6,895 nucleotides of DNA from Acidisarcina sp. (GTDB lineage Bacteria; Acidobacteriota; Blastocatellia; Pyrinomonadales; Pyrinomonadaceae), in assembly GCA_021155145.1 (NCBI GenBank), contig JAJNPX010000141.1:1-6895 (forward strand). The letters are read 5' to 3'. This document shows positions 6,241 through 6,895 of the stretch, in pieces (within the stretch, counting starts at the first letter, position 1; the number at the start of each line of letters is the position of its first letter). The notes under the pieces were generated by a model, which saw only the letters and a program-made list of their open reading frames with translations, ran no database searches and was not told where the DNA came from. Made by a program: the position numbers and the translations under genes.

Positions 6241-6281
6241 CCAAACAAAAACGCCTTTCGATCTGCGACAGACGAAAGGCG
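6241..6281 (-). terminator. Strong intrinsic terminator for the 6383-6895 gene
   Basis: On the minus strand CGCCTTTCG (6281-6273) pairs perfectly with CGAAAGGCG (6260-6252). Three further pairs (6272-6270 with 6264-6262, one bulged base) close on a five-base loop. The stem is followed directly by TTTTTGTTTGG (6251-6241). The plus strand has no T-run after the stem, so it acts on minus-strand transcription only. It lies 102 bases after the stop of the right-hand gene and ends about 7-9 bases before the inverted-repeat cassette. Confidence 0.85.
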
Positions 6282-6382
6282 GAACGCGGAACCTTGGGTC
6301 CTTTTGCGCTCCGAGCCTACGTATTATTGTCGTCAAATCGAACGGCGTTCATAAACCAAGGGTGATAATACAGGACGCGACG

Positions 6383-6895
6383 TTATTTAGGCAACTTGCT
6401 CGACGGCTTTGGCTGATAGGTGAGAACCGTCAGCAGAAAATCGGTCATCTCTTCGAAGGTGTCGACCTTGGCGATGAAATTGGCGCTGGAACGATCAAAA
6501 GATGCGAGGACGGTTGTGTCTTTGAGGTACGCGATCATCAGGTCATCGCCGTTAATCTCGTGCTTCACGCGCCAACTTACCTTTTCTTGCAAACTGCGAA
6601 TTTCGGCTTCCACCGACTCATCCGGGTTCCGGTATCGTTTTCTGAACTGTTCAAAATACTCCGGAAAATACTGCCTGGAATAATTTGCAGCCATGCGGCC
6701 GATATCATGGTTGATCGAAAGTCCATCTTCTCCAATAATCGAGCCCACATGCGAATCCTTTCCTCGCCTTCGCACATATGTATATCCTGCAAGCAATCGC
6801 ATATTCCCGGGTGGATTAACGCCGGCGGGGGTAACGGGAGTAGACTTTTCTTTCCTCGGATAAAGCGTACTAACCGTCAGCAATAGGTCAGCAAC
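6383..6895 (-). CDS. Unrecognised protein, N-terminus beyond the right edge
   Basis: I do not recognise this gene. The frame has no stop up to the window edge, so the protein is probably truncated; internal starts are a TTG at 6883 and an ATG at 6802 (139 residues). From the edge it begins with a short hydrophobic stretch (VADLLLTVSTLY) that could be the end of a signal peptide or membrane segment. A Pro/Thr-rich linker (STPVTPAGVNPPG) follows. A soluble, charged alpha/beta domain then starts near AGYTYVRRRGKDSHVG and contains SINHDIGRMAANYSRQYFPE, a basic helix, HEINGDDLMIAYLKD, and SANFIAKVDTFEEMTDFL, ending in LTYQPKPSSKLPK. There are no cysteines, no nucleotide-binding loop and no obvious catalytic motif. 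A secreted or periplasmic role is possible but unproven. A strong terminator lies 102 bases downstream. Confidence 0.6.
   Translation of the reverse strand, partial: VADLLLTVSTLYPRKEKSTPVTPAGVNPPGNMRLLAGYTYVRRRGKDSHVGSIIGEDGLSINHDIGRMAANYSRQYFPEYFEQFRKRYRNPDESVEAEIRSLQEKVSWRVKHEINGDDLMIAYLKDTTVLASFDRSSANFIAKVDTFEEMTDFLLTVLTYQPKPSSKLPK

Noticed and set aside
6197..6244. N-terminal extension of the GxxExxY protein from TTG 6244
   Set aside because: The added residues are a translation of the repeat arm (PRNTRKNAK). The ATG at 6196 fits the family start.
6292..6361. Possible RNA structure (CCTTGG/CCAAGG and a GAACGGCGTTC palindrome) between the right-hand gene and its terminator
   Set aside because: The six-base stem has a loop of nearly 60 bases and the palindrome has a one-base centre. 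Neither matches a tRNA or a known riboswitch.
6083..6886. Plus-strand reading frame of 267 codons at the right end
   Set aside because: It begins inside the conserved part of the GxxExxY gene and runs through the repeat arm, the terminator hairpin and the whole right-hand minus-strand gene. It has no ribosome site or domain; both opposing genes are better supported.

Overview
The window looks like an ordinary chromosomal stretch of a free-living bacterium of medium-high GC content (about 65% in a sampled 60-base block of aspS), with one AT-richer insert. The mix of genes is typical of Acidobacteriota, probably class Blastocatellia (Pyrinomonadaceae-like). It includes a DUF4870 membrane protein with a long polar N-terminus, a small zinc-ribbon membrane protein with a TTRTL tail and a stand-alone diiron metallo-beta-lactamase-fold protein. 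This placement is an inference from family composition; no 16S or other marker is present.

Layout. From 3 to 1337 (+) is the C-terminal two thirds of a CstA-family transporter, cut by the left edge. It is followed (+, about 1405-2151) by a stand-alone ODP-type diiron protein. Its 3' end overlaps by 20 bp the end of a convergent two-gene membrane operon on the minus strand (DUF4870 protein, then zinc-ribbon protein). A divergent intergenic region (3245-3398) separates that operon from a small plus-strand gene (3399-3836). Its product resembles a single eRF1 middle domain and carries a GGQ tripeptide at the expected place. Aspartyl-tRNA synthetase (aspS) lies convergent to it on the minus strand (3872-5713).

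The most unusual part is 5721-6233. A GxxExxY / PD-(D/E)XK nuclease-like gene is bracketed by a 35-bp inverted repeat (31/35 identical, 21 identical in a row). Each arm is built of three 9-11-base CGCGAAA-type units. The cassette sits between a strong minus-strand intrinsic terminator (6241-6281) and the aspS start, with only 7 bp left on the aspS side and 7-9 bp on the terminator side. One arm forms almost the whole aspS leader and contains the stop codon of the nuclease-like gene. aspS transcription must therefore start inside the cassette or read through from the terminator. I regard this compact inverted-repeat nuclease cassette as the candidate undescribed element.

The right end (6383-6895, minus) holds an unrecognised gene that is open to the window edge and is served by the terminator.

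Functional links between neighbours are weak apart from two cases: the DUF4870/zinc-ribbon pair, and the translation theme of aspS beside the eRF1-like gene. No RNA genes, CRISPR arrays, insertion sequences with a known transposase, or origins were seen.
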